NCBI GenBank assembly: GCA_023657425.1
Contig: JAGTJW010000002.1
Span: 672,431 to 736,430 of the forward strand
Length of the DNA: 64,000 nt
Direction: 5' to 3'
Source of the DNA: Ideonella sp. WA131b
GTDB lineage: Bacteria > Pseudomonadota > Gammaproteobacteria > Burkholderiales > Burkholderiaceae_C
This document shows, in pieces, positions 7,961 through 16,586 of this stretch (position 1 is the first letter of the stretch; each line of letters starts with the position of its first letter). The position numbers and the translations under genes are program-made. The notes under the pieces are model-generated. The model worked only from the letters and a program-made list of their open reading frames with translations, was not told where the DNA came from and ran no database searches.

Positions 7961-10093
7961 CTAGAACTGGGCTCGCGCCAACACCCCGATCGATCGCGGC
8001 GCCACTCTAAAGTCCGGCAGGCCGAAGATTCCCGGGAAGGTCACGCCATTTGCATTGGTGAGGTTCTTGCCTTCCAGGTAGACCTGCCAGGTGCGCAGTT
8101 CCACCCCGATGCGTGCGTTCAGCGTATCGATGTTGCTGCTGCTGGCGTTCACACCTTGATTGCGGACAATGAACTTGACGGGATCGGAGTGCTGATAGTC
8201 GAGCCGGACCATGCCAGGCAACCCGGCCACCCAGCTGAACCGTTGGCTCAGAGAAACCGACGCTGTCGTCTTGGGCACGAAGTTCAAGGGGTCGCCCTGG
8301 TTGCGCTCAGCGGTCTTCACGTCGTAGGTGAGATCCGAATAACCCAGCGCCACATCAAGTGTCATGGACTTGGTCAGCGCCGCCGACAGCGTGATGTCCA
8401 TACCCGGCCCAGATGCCCTGCCGGAGTTGACCGTGAGCGCCTGACAGGTTGCGGGCGTGCAGCCAGGTGCCAGGTCTTGCGCCTGCACGTTGCTGTATTT
8501 GCTGTGGTACGCCGCCACTTCGTACTGCAGCACGTCGCCAAACAAGGACCCTCGATTGCCGATCTCCACGCTGACAATGTCCTCAGGCCCGTAGTTGCGC
8601 GGCGTTGCCGTGGAATTGAAGCCACCGCTTCGGAAGCCCTTGGAGGCCGTTGCATAGAGCGCGCCCTTGGGTGAATAGCGCCACAGCATGTTCAGCCGGG
8701 GCGTCGTGGCACTGAACTCCGCTTGGTCGTTGAAGAGGGTCGAAGGCGTGCCTGGGGGCGCAAAGCCAGACGGCAACTTGGAGCCGACGTTCTCCGCCTT
8801 CTCCTTGAACGAGCGCAGGCCGCCGGTCAGTGACAACTGAGGCGACAGGGCGTACGTCAGTTCGCCAAAAAGGGCCGTCTGTGTGACGTTGGTGGGGCCG
8901 GTGCCATCGAAACCACCTTGCAGGCGGAACGTGGTGTCGGTCCACACGTCCGAGGTGACGGAATGCGTGTCGGTCTTGCGGTAGTAGGCCCCCGCCGTCC
9001 AGGTCAGGGGCCCCTTGTCATCCGACTCCAGGCGAATCTCCTGGGTTGTGATCTTTTGCGACATCTCTTGCCGGTAGGCGCCGCCGGAAGTGGGCAGGGG
9101 CAGTATCAGCGCCTTGAAGGGCAGGCCAGCGTATACGGCCGTCAGTTCGGCAGTGGTGTCGATCTTGCGATTCAGGTAGCCGGTGGAGCTGACCAATCGT
9201 ACGCTGCCCAGATCGGCGCTAACCACCAGGTTGAAAAGGTCGGTCTTGTCCTTGGTCGGCGACGCAATGAAGGAAGCGATGGTGCGATCGGCGTTCGAAC
9301 CGGAATTGTTCTTGGTGTCGGTTTCGGTGTGGAAGTACATCGCCGTCACGTCGACATTCGCGCTTGGCTTCACCAGCAACTTGCCACGCAGGAAATCGCG
9401 CTTGGCGCTGTTGATGTCCTTGGCACCGTTTGCGCTATTGTCCACCCAGCCCGGCAGGTCTTCGTGGCCGGCCACGAGTCGTAGGCCCGCGACGCCCGTA
9501 GCCAAAGGCACGTTCACCACGCCATTGGCGCGCCAGCCCGTCTGGCCGCCGGTCAGTTGGCCGAAACCGGCTTCAACACTGCCTTCGAACTTGTCCAGCC
9601 GCGGCGCCCGCGTGATGAAACGGATGGTGCCGCCCATCGAACCATCGCCGTACAGCGTGCCTTGCGGCCCCCGCAACACTTCAATGCGGGCCATGTCGAC
9701 CAAGGGAACGTCGAGCGAGCGCTGCGCGTCCGGCATGTTCAGCGAGACCTCGTCAAGATAGGTACCGACCAGCGCGGCGCCGTAGCCCACGCCTTGCGAC
9801 AGGCCCCGCAGTTGGATGCGGCTGGCGCCCGGTGCGTTCTGGTTGATGAAAAGCGATGGCACCACCGACTGCATCTGCTGGATATCGGTGACGCCGCGGT
9901 CGGCGATCTCGCTGCCGCCAATGGCAGTGATCGAGTACGGCACATCGATGACCAACTGCTTGCGCTTGGACGCTGTGACCTCGACCACCTGCTTGTCAAT
10001 CGACACGTCGCCCGTGGTCTGGGCCATTGCCGGCCAAGTGGCCAACACTGCGGCAATCGGGGTCAGCAAGACTTTCAGTGTGCGCGTGTCCAT
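7961..10093 (-). CDS. TonB-dependent outer-membrane receptor
   Basis: A 710-residue receptor. An N-terminal signal peptide ends near TWPAMAQ, followed by a plug domain (VTASKRKQLVIDVPYSITAI, RIQLRGLSQG, RIEVLRGPQGTLYGDGSMGG) and a beta-barrel ending in a terminal aromatic (ARAQF). It belongs to the large class with the VLRGPQGTLYG plug motif, which often imports organic substrates rather than iron complexes. No siderophore genes are nearby. It is the first gene of a leftward unit with the D-carbamoylase and is preceded by a candidate TTGACG-17-TAGCAT promoter whose spacer contains operator copy 2. The substrate is unknown, possibly D-amino-acid peptides. Confidence 0.93.
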   Translation of the reverse strand: MDTRTLKVLLTPIAAVLATWPAMAQTTGDVSIDKQVVEVTASKRKQLVIDVPYSITAIGGSEIADRGVTDIQQMQSVVPSLFINQNAPGASRIQLRGLSQGVGYGAALVGTYLDEVSLNMPDAQRSLDVPLVDMARIEVLRGPQGTLYGDGSMGGTIRFITRAPRLDKFEGSVEAGFGQLTGGQTGWRANGVVNVPLATGVAGLRLVAGHEDLPGWVDNSANGAKDINSAKRDFLRGKLLVKPSANVDVTAMYFHTETDTKNNSGSNADRTIASFIASPTKDKTDLFNLVVSADLGSVRLVSSTGYLNRKIDTTAELTAVYAGLPFKALILPLPTSGGAYRQEMSQKITTQEIRLESDDKGPLTWTAGAYYRKTDTHSVTSDVWTDTTFRLQGGFDGTGPTNVTQTALFGELTYALSPQLSLTGGLRSFKEKAENVGSKLPSGFAPPGTPSTLFNDQAEFSATTPRLNMLWRYSPKGALYATASKGFRSGGFNSTATPRNYGPEDIVSVEIGNRGSLFGDVLQYEVAAYHSKYSNVQAQDLAPGCTPATCQALTVNSGRASGPGMDITLSAALTKSMTLDVALGYSDLTYDVKTAERNQGDPLNFVPKTTASVSLSQRFSWVAGLPGMVRLDYQHSDPVKFIVRNQGVNASSSNIDTLNARIGVELRTWQVYLEGKNLTNANGVTFPGIFGLPDFRVAPRSIGVLARAQF

Positions 10094-10135
10094 GCGGTCC
10101 GGTCCTTGGTGATGGGATGGGTCGCATCATGCTAG

Positions 10136-10162
10136 TGTTCAATATACTATCCGTCAACAGGT
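10136..10162 (-). promoter_or_regulatory. operator-like site, copy 2, inside the TonB receptor promoter
   Basis: TGTTCAATATACTATCCG at 10136-10153 shares 13 identical bases with copy 1 and, over about 27 bases, roughly 20 with copy 3. On the minus strand, TTGACG (10157-10162) followed by 17 bases and TAGCAT reads as a promoter for the receptor gene, with the site filling the spacer. A protein bound there would be expected to repress. The same site is also 114 bases upstream of the rightward aminotransferase gene and contains TATACT on the plus strand. Confidence 0.6.
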
Positions 10163-10266
10163 CTGATGCTCTTCGATGTGAGGCGATTCATCCCCGGACT
10201 TCCGCCATACGATCACTCGCTGGAGTCCTTGATGGTGTATTTAATAGACAACATGTGGCAGCCGAT

Positions 10267-11466
10267 ATGACCACTCCCATCTTCAGGTTTGCGCACCGCA
10301 CACGTCGAATCGCGCCCTCCATGATCCTGGAGCTGATGAAGCTCATGGGGCGCCCGGCTCTGGTGTCGCTGGGCGGCGGCTTGCCGTCGGCTGATGGCTT
10401 CCCTGCCGAAGCCTTGCGCGCCGCGTCGCACCGGGTGCTCTCCCGGGCCCCCCGCGAGGCGCTGCAGTACACCACCACCGAAGGGCTGCCGGGCCTGCGC
10501 GAATGGGTGGCGGCACGGCTGCGCGAGCGCGGCCTGGCGGTTCTGGCCGAACAAGTTCTCATCACCAGCGGATCGCAGCAGGGGCTGGACCTGGTGGCCA
10601 AAGCGCTGCTGGAAGCCAGCGCTCGGGTGGCCGTCGAGTCGCCCACCTACCTGGGTGCACTGCAGGCCTTTGCGCCCTATGAGGCCGAAGCGGTGGAGGT
10701 CGCCTGCGACGAAGACGGGCCGTTGCCAGATCGCCTGCAGGCGGTGGCCGACGCCAGGGCGCTGTACCTCCTGCCCAGCTTCCAGAACCCCACAGGGCGC
10801 TGCATTCCGCAAGCACGTCGGGTGCAGATCGCAGCCCGGGCACAAGCACTGGGCCTGCCGCTGCTTGAGGACGACCCCTACGGTGACCTGTGGTTCGACC
10901 AGCCGCCACCCGCACCGCTGGCCGCACACTGGCCCGAAGGCTCCATCTACTTGGGTTCGTTCTCCAAGGTGCTGGCGCCGGGCTTGCGCCTGGGCTACGT
11001 GGTGTCGCCCCTGCCGGTGCACCAACTGCTGGTGCAGGCCAAACAGGCGGCCGACATGCACAGCTCGACCTTGGCGCAGCACCTGGTGCTCGACCTGTTG
11101 AAGACGGGCATGCTGGAAGACCACCTCGACAGCGTGCGTCAGCGCTACCGCCTCGGTCGGGACGCCATGGCTCAGGCATTGCACACACACATGCCCGATC
11201 TCGCCACGTGGCGGGCGCCGGAAGGTGGCATGTTCTTCTGGCTGACGCTGGCTTCGCAGGTCGACACGGCGGCTTTGCTGCCGCGGGCTATCGAGCAAGG
11301 CCTGAGCTTTCTTCCAGGCGCCGCGTTCTTCGCGGGCAAGCCCGTCCAGCACGCACTGCGGCTGTCCTTCGTCACCGAACCCCCAGAGCGGATCGCCCAA
11401 GGGGTGGCCACGCTCGCGCGGACCGTGCGCAGTGCGCTGCTCGCTCAGAGCGGCCAGGCCCAGTAG
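10267..11466 (+). CDS. PLP-dependent aminotransferase, class I/II (2-aminoadipate/MocR-type fold)
   Basis: A 399-residue fold-type I aminotransferase. It shows SLGGGLPSADGFP, TSGSQQGLDL, PSFQNPTGR, EDDPYGDLWF and the PLP-lysine motif SFSKVLAPGLRLGYV. Similar domains occur fused to a GntR helix-turn-helix in MocR regulators, but here the protein starts directly at the enzyme domain, so it is called an aminotransferase. The ATG at 10267 gives MTTPIFRFAHRT, and a TATTTAAT box lies 25-33 bases upstream. Its 3' end overlaps the convergent beta-lactamase-fold gene by 22 bases. A role in transamination of released amino acids fits the locus, but the substrate is unknown. Confidence 0.85.
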   Translation: MTTPIFRFAHRTRRIAPSMILELMKLMGRPALVSLGGGLPSADGFPAEALRAASHRVLSRAPREALQYTTTEGLPGLREWVAARLRERGLAVLAEQVLITSGSQQGLDLVAKALLEASARVAVESPTYLGALQAFAPYEAEAVEVACDEDGPLPDRLQAVADARALYLLPSFQNPTGRCIPQARRVQIAARAQALGLPLLEDDPYGDLWFDQPPPAPLAAHWPEGSIYLGSFSKVLAPGLRLGYVVSPLPVHQLLVQAKQAADMHSSTLAQHLVLDLLKTGMLEDHLDSVRQRYRLGRDAMAQALHTHMPDLATWRAPEGGMFFWLTLASQVDTAALLPRAIEQGLSFLPGAAFFAGKPVQHALRLSFVTEPPERIAQGVATLARTVRSALLAQSGQAQ

Positions 11467-12767
11467 ATCTTGTCCTGCGGCGTGGTGCCCACCTGCAGGT
11501 GCTCGACACGTTCGGGGTAGCAGATGCGGTAGCGTCGCAAGCTGTGGGTAGCGTGGCGTTGCTGCTCCACCAGGTCAAAGGCCAGCGGTTCGACGCCCGT
11601 CCACAGGTTGATGACATTGCGCACCGCACTGCCATGGGCCACCACGTGCAGCAGTTCGTCGGCAAAGCAGTCTCGATCCAGCGCGGTGCCGTTGCGAAAC
11701 AACTGCGACTTGATCCTGGCAGTGAGGGCCGGCGAGTCATCCGCAATGGGGTGCAGCGACAGGGGCGTGCTGCCGGGCGCGAAGCTTTCCAGCGCAAGTT
11801 GCGCCAGGTACCGCACCGCCCGCGTATTGCGCGGCGCCAGGTTGCACATGGCCACCACGCCGCAGCCCTGGACGGGTGCCAGAACGGCCATGGCCGTCCA
11901 ACCGTCGTAGTGGCCCGCATGGTGAACGATGTCAGATCCACGCAGGGTGTCGACAAACCAGCCGCACCCATAGGGCGAGGGTCTGGACGTGCGCAGTGGC
12001 GCGGGCGCGAGCATCGTATTCATGCTCGCCGCCGACAGCAGCCGTTGGCCCAACAGGGCCTGCAGCCAGACCAGCGCGCCTTGCGCCGTGAAGGAGATGT
12101 CACCATCACCAATCACCTCGCGCTGGGCACTGGCCCCATCGCGGCCCGCAGGGCCCAGGCCCTGCACGTTGGCGTCCCGGGTCCATTGCGGGCTGGCCAC
12201 TGTGGCACCCACACAGCCCACCCGGTCGAACAGCGACTGCACGGCGGCGGCGTAGGGACGCCCCGCCAACTGGGCGATCAGGAAGCCGAGCAGGATGTAG
12301 TTGGTGTTGGTGTAGATCCAGCCCTCGTCGGGTTCGAACGCCGTGGCCATGGCGCCGTAGGTGCGCATGAAGTCGTCGCGCCTTTCAGGGACGGTCTCGC
12401 ACTCGGTATAGGCCAGGTACTCGGGCAGGCCGCTGGTGTGCCGCAGCAAGGACAGCACGGGCCGCTGCCGCCAGGCGGCCGGCAGGTCGGTCAGGTAGCG
12501 GCAGATGGGTGCTTCCAGGTCCAAAGCACCGGCCTGGGCCAGGTCCAGCACTGCGCACGCGGTGACATGCTTGCCCAGGGAAGCCACCGAGAACCAGGTG
12601 TTGGCGGTCACTGGCCGTTCGGAGCCCGGGGCTTCGACGCCCGTGGTGAAGACACTCTGGCGCCCTGGCGCCACCAGGCTGATCGCCAACCCCGGGATGC
12701 CGAATTCGGGCGCCTTGTCGGCCAGGGTGGCGGCCAGTGCAGCGGGCAGGGGTGTTGTTTCGTGCAT
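11445..12767 (-). CDS. serine hydrolase of the beta-lactamase / D-aminopeptidase fold
   Basis: A 440-residue class C beta-lactamase-related hydrolase. Active-site motifs are SLGK (Ser63, Lys66), YTNTN (Tyr-x-Asn) and HAGHYDG (the KTG-equivalent HxG). No signal peptide is visible, so it is likely cytoplasmic, which argues against antibiotic resistance and for a D-aminopeptidase, amidase or esterase role. About 100 C-terminal residues beyond the catalytic domain resemble the extra domain of D-aminopeptidase-like members. It is transcribed away from the XRE regulator. Operator copy 3 lies 16 bases before its start and overlaps TAGGAT of a TTGCCC-17-TAGGAT promoter. Confidence 0.85.
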   Translation of the reverse strand: MHETTPLPAALAATLADKAPEFGIPGLAISLVAPGRQSVFTTGVEAPGSERPVTANTWFSVASLGKHVTACAVLDLAQAGALDLEAPICRYLTDLPAAWRQRPVLSLLRHTSGLPEYLAYTECETVPERRDDFMRTYGAMATAFEPDEGWIYTNTNYILLGFLIAQLAGRPYAAAVQSLFDRVGCVGATVASPQWTRDANVQGLGPAGRDGASAQREVIGDGDISFTAQGALVWLQALLGQRLLSAASMNTMLAPAPLRTSRPSPYGCGWFVDTLRGSDIVHHAGHYDGWTAMAVLAPVQGCGVVAMCNLAPRNTRAVRYLAQLALESFAPGSTPLSLHPIADDSPALTARIKSQLFRNGTALDRDCFADELLHVVAHGSAVRNVINLWTGVEPLAFDLVEQQRHATHSLRRYRICYPERVEHLQVGTTPQDKIYWAWPL

Positions 12768-12782
12768 GGGGGTCCGGGGCAG

Positions 12783-12800
12783 TGTTCAGTATCCTAGCCA
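12783..12800. promoter_or_regulatory. operator-like site, copy 3, between hydrolase and XRE regulator genes
   Basis: TGTTCAGTATCCTAGCCA matches copy 2 closely. The shared flanks GTGTTCA and ACAGG extend the similarity to about 27 bases. It sits in the divergent region between the hydrolase gene (start 12767, minus) and the regulator gene (start 12848 or 12875, plus), overlapping the -10 box of the former. That is the place expected for an autoregulating repressor. Confidence 0.55.
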
Positions 12801-12874
12801 CTGACAGGAGCCAGGGCAAGGCCTGCAGGGTGGTCGCTAAACTTGCCATGCCACCTCGAAATGCCATTGCCCCC

Positions 12875-13540
12875 ATGAAGACCAAGACGACGCCAGAAGC
12901 CAAGCCCCGCAAGAAGTCGGCCGCCACCAGGGCGATCTCTGCAGTCGAGGCCGGCGCTGCTACGAAGTCGGGCACCGAGCTGCCCGATGTTGAGCCTTCG
13001 GCCGGCGTCGGCGCGCGGCTGCGCTACGTTCGCGAGCTGCACGGCCTGTCTCAGCGTGAACTTGCGCGCCGCGCAGGCCTCAACCACGGCACCATTGGCT
13101 GCATCGAGAAGGAAACGATCTCGCCCTCGGTCGGCTCGTTGCGCAAGATCCTGGACAGCCTGCCGATGACGCTGTCGGAGTTCTTCTCAATCGATCCGGA
13201 GGTCGAGACGCAAATCTTCTTCAAGCGCGATGAGTTGCTTGAAGTTGGTGCCGGCGGCATCTCGCTGCTGCAGGTTGGGCACAACCTCAAGGGTCGCCCT
13301 CTGCAGGTGTTGCTGGAGCGTTATGCGCCCGGTGCAGAGACGGCCGCGCAGCCATACAGCCACCAGGGCGACGAGGGCGGCGTTGTGATTCAGGGGCAGG
13401 TCGAAGTCACGGTCGGCGGCGTTGCCAAAGTGTTGGGGCCGGGCGACGGCTACCTCTTCTCCAGCCGCCTGCCGCATCGCTTCCGCAACGTGAGCGATGC
13501 CGAGGCGGTCGTGGTCAGCGCCAACACACCACCGTTGTAA
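12875..13540 (+). CDS. XRE-cupin transcriptional regulator
   Basis: A 221-residue regulator. A basic low-complexity N-terminus (MKTKTTPEAKPRKKS) leads into an XRE helix-turn-helix (LRYVRELHGLSQRELARRAG, then HGTIGCIEKETISPS). A C-terminal cupin domain follows (YSHQGDEGGVVIQGQVEVTV, LGPGDGYLFSSRLPHRF). This architecture is that of PuuR-like regulators that sense small metabolites. An alternative ATG at 12848 adds nine residues, and neither start has a clear ribosome site. It lies in the middle of the four operator-like sites, one at its own promoter region, so it is the best candidate for the protein that binds them. Confidence 0.88.
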   Translation: MKTKTTPEAKPRKKSAATRAISAVEAGAATKSGTELPDVEPSAGVGARLRYVRELHGLSQRELARRAGLNHGTIGCIEKETISPSVGSLRKILDSLPMTLSEFFSIDPEVETQIFFKRDELLEVGAGGISLLQVGHNLKGRPLQVLLERYAPGAETAAQPYSHQGDEGGVVIQGQVEVTVGGVAKVLGPGDGYLFSSRLPHRFRNVSDAEAVVVSANTPPL

Positions 13541-13580
13541 GGCGCTGCAACCTCACTATGCCCTGAGGGCGAATCTCGGC

Positions 13581-13614
13581 TTTACGTCAGTCGGTGGATG
13601 AAATAATATCCACC
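13581..13614 (+). promoter_or_regulatory. dgcN promoter with operator copy 4
   Basis: TTTACG (13581-13586), 17 bases, TAATAT (13604-13609) reads as a sigma-70 promoter. The palindrome GGTGGAT-8-ATCCACC (13593-13614) covers the -10. Its core TGGATGAAATAATATCCA matches copy 1 at 14 of 18 positions. A start point about 7 bases after the -10 would fall at 13616-13617, on the ATG of dgcN, predicting a leaderless mRNA. This agrees with the absence of a ribosome site. Confidence 0.6.
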
Positions 13615-13616
13615 TC

Positions 13617-14621
13617 ATGCTCAGTCTGCGAAAGCCCTATCTCCTGTTTCTTGGCGGCGTCACGCTGAAGTCGGATGCCAAGACCGGCTTCGGCCTGCGC
13701 GACTGGTGCCCCGCCGACGTGATCGGCCAATGGGCTTTGCCCCAGGCCACCGTGAGCCTGGGCCTGCCGGTGATCGCACCTGCAGACGCAGCGGCGCGGG
13801 GCGCAGGCTCCTTGCTGATCGGCGTGGCGCCAGTGGGCGGCCAGTTGCCGGAGTCCTGGGTGCCGACCCTGGTGCAGGCCTTGGACGCGGGGCTGGACAT
13901 CGTCAGCGGCATGCACACGCGGCTGGAGAGCCATCCCGCCTTGGCCGCTGCAGCGACCCGCTGCGGTGCTCGGCTGGTGAACGTTCGTCACAGCGACAGG
14001 CTTTTGCCCACCGGCACGGGCCGCAAGCGCAGCGGCCTGCGCGTGTTGACGGTGGGAACCGACTGCGCGCTGGGCAAGAAGTACACCGCGTTGGCCCTGA
14101 CCCAGGCGCTGCAGGCCTGCGGCGCGAAGGCCAGCTTCCGTGCCACCGGCCAAACCGGCATCATGATTGCCGGCGAAGGCATCGCCATCGACGCCGTGGT
14201 GGCCGATTTCATCGCCGGCGCAGCCGAGCAGCTGTCGCCCGACAACGCGGCCGACCATTGGGACGTGATCGAGGGCCAAGGCGCCCTGTTCCACCCGGCC
14301 TATGCGGGTGTAACCCTGGGTCTGCTGCACGGCTCACAGCCTGACGCCCTGGTGCTCTGCCACGACCCTTCGCGCACCACGATCGAGGACTATCCGCACA
14401 TCCCCTTGCCCAGCCTGCGGGAGTCCATCCGCCGCTACGTAGAGGCCGCGCAACTGACCAATCCTGCCGTGCGCTGCGTAGGCGTGGCCATCAACTCGTC
14501 CACGCTTGGCGACTTGGAATGGACGCACTATCGCCAGGCGGTGGCTGAAGAACTGGGCCTGCCCGTTTGTGATCCCATGCGTGGCGGCGTGGATGCCATT
14601 GCCCGGGCCCTGTTGGCATGA
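13617..14621 (+). CDS. dgcN: D-glutamate N-acetyltransferase DgcN (DUF1611 family)
   Basis: A 334-residue DUF1611 protein. The N-terminal half is Rossmann-like (PVIAPADAAARGAGSLLIGV, IVSGMHTRLE). The C-terminal half is P-loop-like with VGTDCALGKKYTA (residues 147-159) and QTGIMIAGEG. Members paired with an enolase-superfamily racemase have been described as DgcN, which acetylates D-glutamate so that DgcA can racemise it. That assignment comes from the literature as I recall it. The next gene overlaps by 4 bases and is such a racemase homologue. This is the first gene of a five-gene rightward unit. Confidence 0.82.
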   Translation: MLSLRKPYLLFLGGVTLKSDAKTGFGLRDWCPADVIGQWALPQATVSLGLPVIAPADAAARGAGSLLIGVAPVGGQLPESWVPTLVQALDAGLDIVSGMHTRLESHPALAAAATRCGARLVNVRHSDRLLPTGTGRKRSGLRVLTVGTDCALGKKYTALALTQALQACGAKASFRATGQTGIMIAGEGIAIDAVVADFIAGAAEQLSPDNAADHWDVIEGQGALFHPAYAGVTLGLLHGSQPDALVLCHDPSRTTIEDYPHIPLPSLRESIRRYVEAAQLTNPAVRCVGVAINSSTLGDLEWTHYRQAVAEELGLPVCDPMRGGVDAIARALLA

Positions 14622-15604
14622 GCTTGCGTGTCGAGCTTGCCATCGAGCACTGGCCGCTGCGCGAGCCCTTCGAGATTGCCCGCGAGGTGATGCACGACCT
14701 GCCCCTGATCTCGCTCAAGCTGAGCGACAGCGCTGGCCGCACGGGCCGCGCCGAAGCGGCAGGCGTGGACTACGACGGCGAAACGCCGGCATCGATGGCA
14801 GCGCAGATTGATGCGGTGGCCGCGCAACTGCTCGACGACTTGATCTGGGGAGATCTGCTGCGGCTGATGCCCGCCGGTGGCGCACGCAACGCGCTCGACT
14901 GCGCGCTGTGGGACCTGCGCGCCAAGCAGACTGGCGTCCCGGCCTGGAAGTCGGCCGGCCTGCCGGCACTCCAACCCGTGATCACCGCCTTCACGCTGGG
15001 GCTGGGCAGCCCCGACGACGTTCGACGCAAAGCCCGCGCGGCGCGCGGTCTGCCGCTCATCAAGCTCAAGCTGGACGCGCACCGCCATCTCGAGTTCCTG
15101 CGCATCGTGCGCGACGAATTGCCCGACGCCCGCATCTTGGTCGACGCCAATCAATCGTGGACGGCAAGGCTGCTGTCGGAGCTGATGGACGGGCTGCTCG
15201 CCGCAGGCGTCGAGCTCATCGAGCAACCGCTGCCACGTGGTGAGGATGCTGCACTGGCTGGCCTGCACTCGCCGATCCCCATCTGCGCCGACGAATCCTG
15301 CACCGACCGATCGTCGTTGCCCGCCCTGCAAGGCCGCTATCAGGCCGTGAACATCAAGCTCGACAAGTGCGGTGGCTTAACCGAGGCGCTGGCCTTGACG
15401 CACGCGGCGCAGTCGCTGGGGTTCGAATTGATGGTGGGCAACATGTGCGGCACCTCCTTGGGCATGGCACCGGCCTTCCTGGTGGCCCAGCTCGCCCGAT
15501 GGGCCGATCTGGACGGACCCTTGCTGCAGGTGGGCGACCGCGCTGCGGCGATGGCCTTCCACCGCGGCATCCTGCAGCCGCCTGAGCGCGCTCTGTGGGG
15601 CTGA
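14618..15604 (+). CDS. dgcA: N-acetyl-D-glutamate racemase DgcA / dipeptide-epimerase-type enolase superfamily
   Basis: A 328-residue member of the mandelate racemase/muconate-lactonizing group. Catalytic Lys pair LIKLKLD (Lys149/151), metal ligands Asp176 (VDANQSW), Glu202 (IEQPLP) and Asp225 (ADES), and the second acid/base lysine in NIKLDKCGG (near 248-250) are all present. Dipeptide epimerases of this branch act on L-Ala-D/L-Glu. The paired DgcA enzymes epimerise N-acetyl-D-glutamate. The ATGA overlap with dgcN favours the latter. The product N-acetyl-L-glutamate would still need deacylation, for which the M20 protein at 5842 is a candidate. Confidence 0.82.
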   Translation: MSLRVELAIEHWPLREPFEIAREVMHDLPLISLKLSDSAGRTGRAEAAGVDYDGETPASMAAQIDAVAAQLLDDLIWGDLLRLMPAGGARNALDCALWDLRAKQTGVPAWKSAGLPALQPVITAFTLGLGSPDDVRRKARAARGLPLIKLKLDAHRHLEFLRIVRDELPDARILVDANQSWTARLLSELMDGLLAAGVELIEQPLPRGEDAALAGLHSPIPICADESCTDRSSLPALQGRYQAVNIKLDKCGGLTEALALTHAAQSLGFELMVGNMCGTSLGMAPAFLVAQLARWADLDGPLLQVGDRAAAMAFHRGILQPPERALWG

Positions 15605-15654
15605 CCGCGCCACTGCCACACGACCCATCCCCCACCCCTACCGGGAAACACCCC

Positions 15655-16548
15655 ATGGAAGCTGCGAAGAGCACCACGCCCACTGCCGAGATGGCCCTGA
15701 ATGCCCGCGTCATCGACTTCACCTCGAAAGTCAACGGCCGTGCCTATCGGCTGTTTGTGTCCATCCCCACGCGGCGGCCAACACCGCCCGAGGGGCATGC
15801 GGTGGTCTACCTGATCGACGGCAACCTTCACTTCGGCATTGCGGTCGAGACCGCCCGCATCCAGGCTTGCTGGCCCGATGTGATCGACCCTGTTGTCGTG
15901 GGCATCGGTTACCCCACCGACAGCGTCAACACTGCGCTGGACCTGCGCATGATCGACCTGACGACGCCGATCTCCGAAGAGCGGTTGAAGAAGGGCTTCA
16001 TCGCGAAGATGCCCCGGTCGTCCGAAGGTTTTGGCGGCATGGACAACTACTTCCGCGTCATTGAGGAAGAGGTCAAGCCGCGAGTCGAGGCGATGGTGGC
16101 CATCAACCGGCAGGAGCAGGTGCTGATGGGCCATTCGCTGGGTGGGCTGACGACGCTGCACGCGCTGTTCCGCCACACGGCGTCGTTCCAACAATTCGTG
16201 GCCATCAGCCCGTCGATCTGGTGGAACGACTGCGCCGTGCTGAAGCACGAAGCCGCCTTCAGCGAGCGGGTGCTAGCTGGGCAAGCCAGGACCCGGGCAC
16301 TCATCACGGTCGGCGCGCTGGAATCGACCACGCGCTTCGTCCCCGGCCTGCCCGCCAGCGAGCAAGACTTCCGCGACATGACCGAAGAGTGCCGCATGGT
16401 GCCCAACACGGTGGAGCTTGGGGCCAGGCTCACGGCGCTCGCATCCCCCGGCTGGCATGTTGAAACCGTGGTGCACGAAGGCGACGACCACAACATGGTG
16501 CCGCCCGCAGGCATCGCGCGTGGCGTGCGCTTCGCCTTTCGGCGCTAG
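15655..16548 (+). CDS. alpha/beta hydrolase, Fes/IroE-like esterase
   Basis: A 297-residue esterase-type hydrolase. It shows AVVYLIDGNLHFG near the start, the nucleophile elbow GHSLGG, SPSIWW after it and a late HEGDDHNM His. This pattern is shared by predicted esterases related to enterochelin esterase (COG2819-type). No signal peptide is seen, so it is probably cytoplasmic. It follows dgcA by 50 bases and precedes the carboxypeptidase by 38, so it likely belongs to the dgc operon. The preferred start at 15655 (MEAAKSTTPT) drops an unlikely proline-rich extension. The natural ester or amide substrate is unknown; with no siderophore genes near, iron release is not supported. Confidence 0.8.
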   Translation: MEAAKSTTPTAEMALNARVIDFTSKVNGRAYRLFVSIPTRRPTPPEGHAVVYLIDGNLHFGIAVETARIQACWPDVIDPVVVGIGYPTDSVNTALDLRMIDLTTPISEERLKKGFIAKMPRSSEGFGGMDNYFRVIEEEVKPRVEAMVAINRQEQVLMGHSLGGLTTLHALFRHTASFQQFVAISPSIWWNDCAVLKHEAAFSERVLAGQARTRALITVGALESTTRFVPGLPASEQDFRDMTEECRMVPNTVELGARLTALASPGWHVETVVHEGDDHNMVPPAGIARGVRFAFRR

Positions 16549-16586
16549 ACACGGTGCTGCCGCCATCCGACTGCCGAGAGGTCTGA

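Noticed and set aside
10267..11466. MocR/GntR transcriptional regulator instead of aminotransferase
   Set aside because: The protein begins at the aminotransferase domain and has no helix-turn-helix. The in-frame codons upstream do not encode one.
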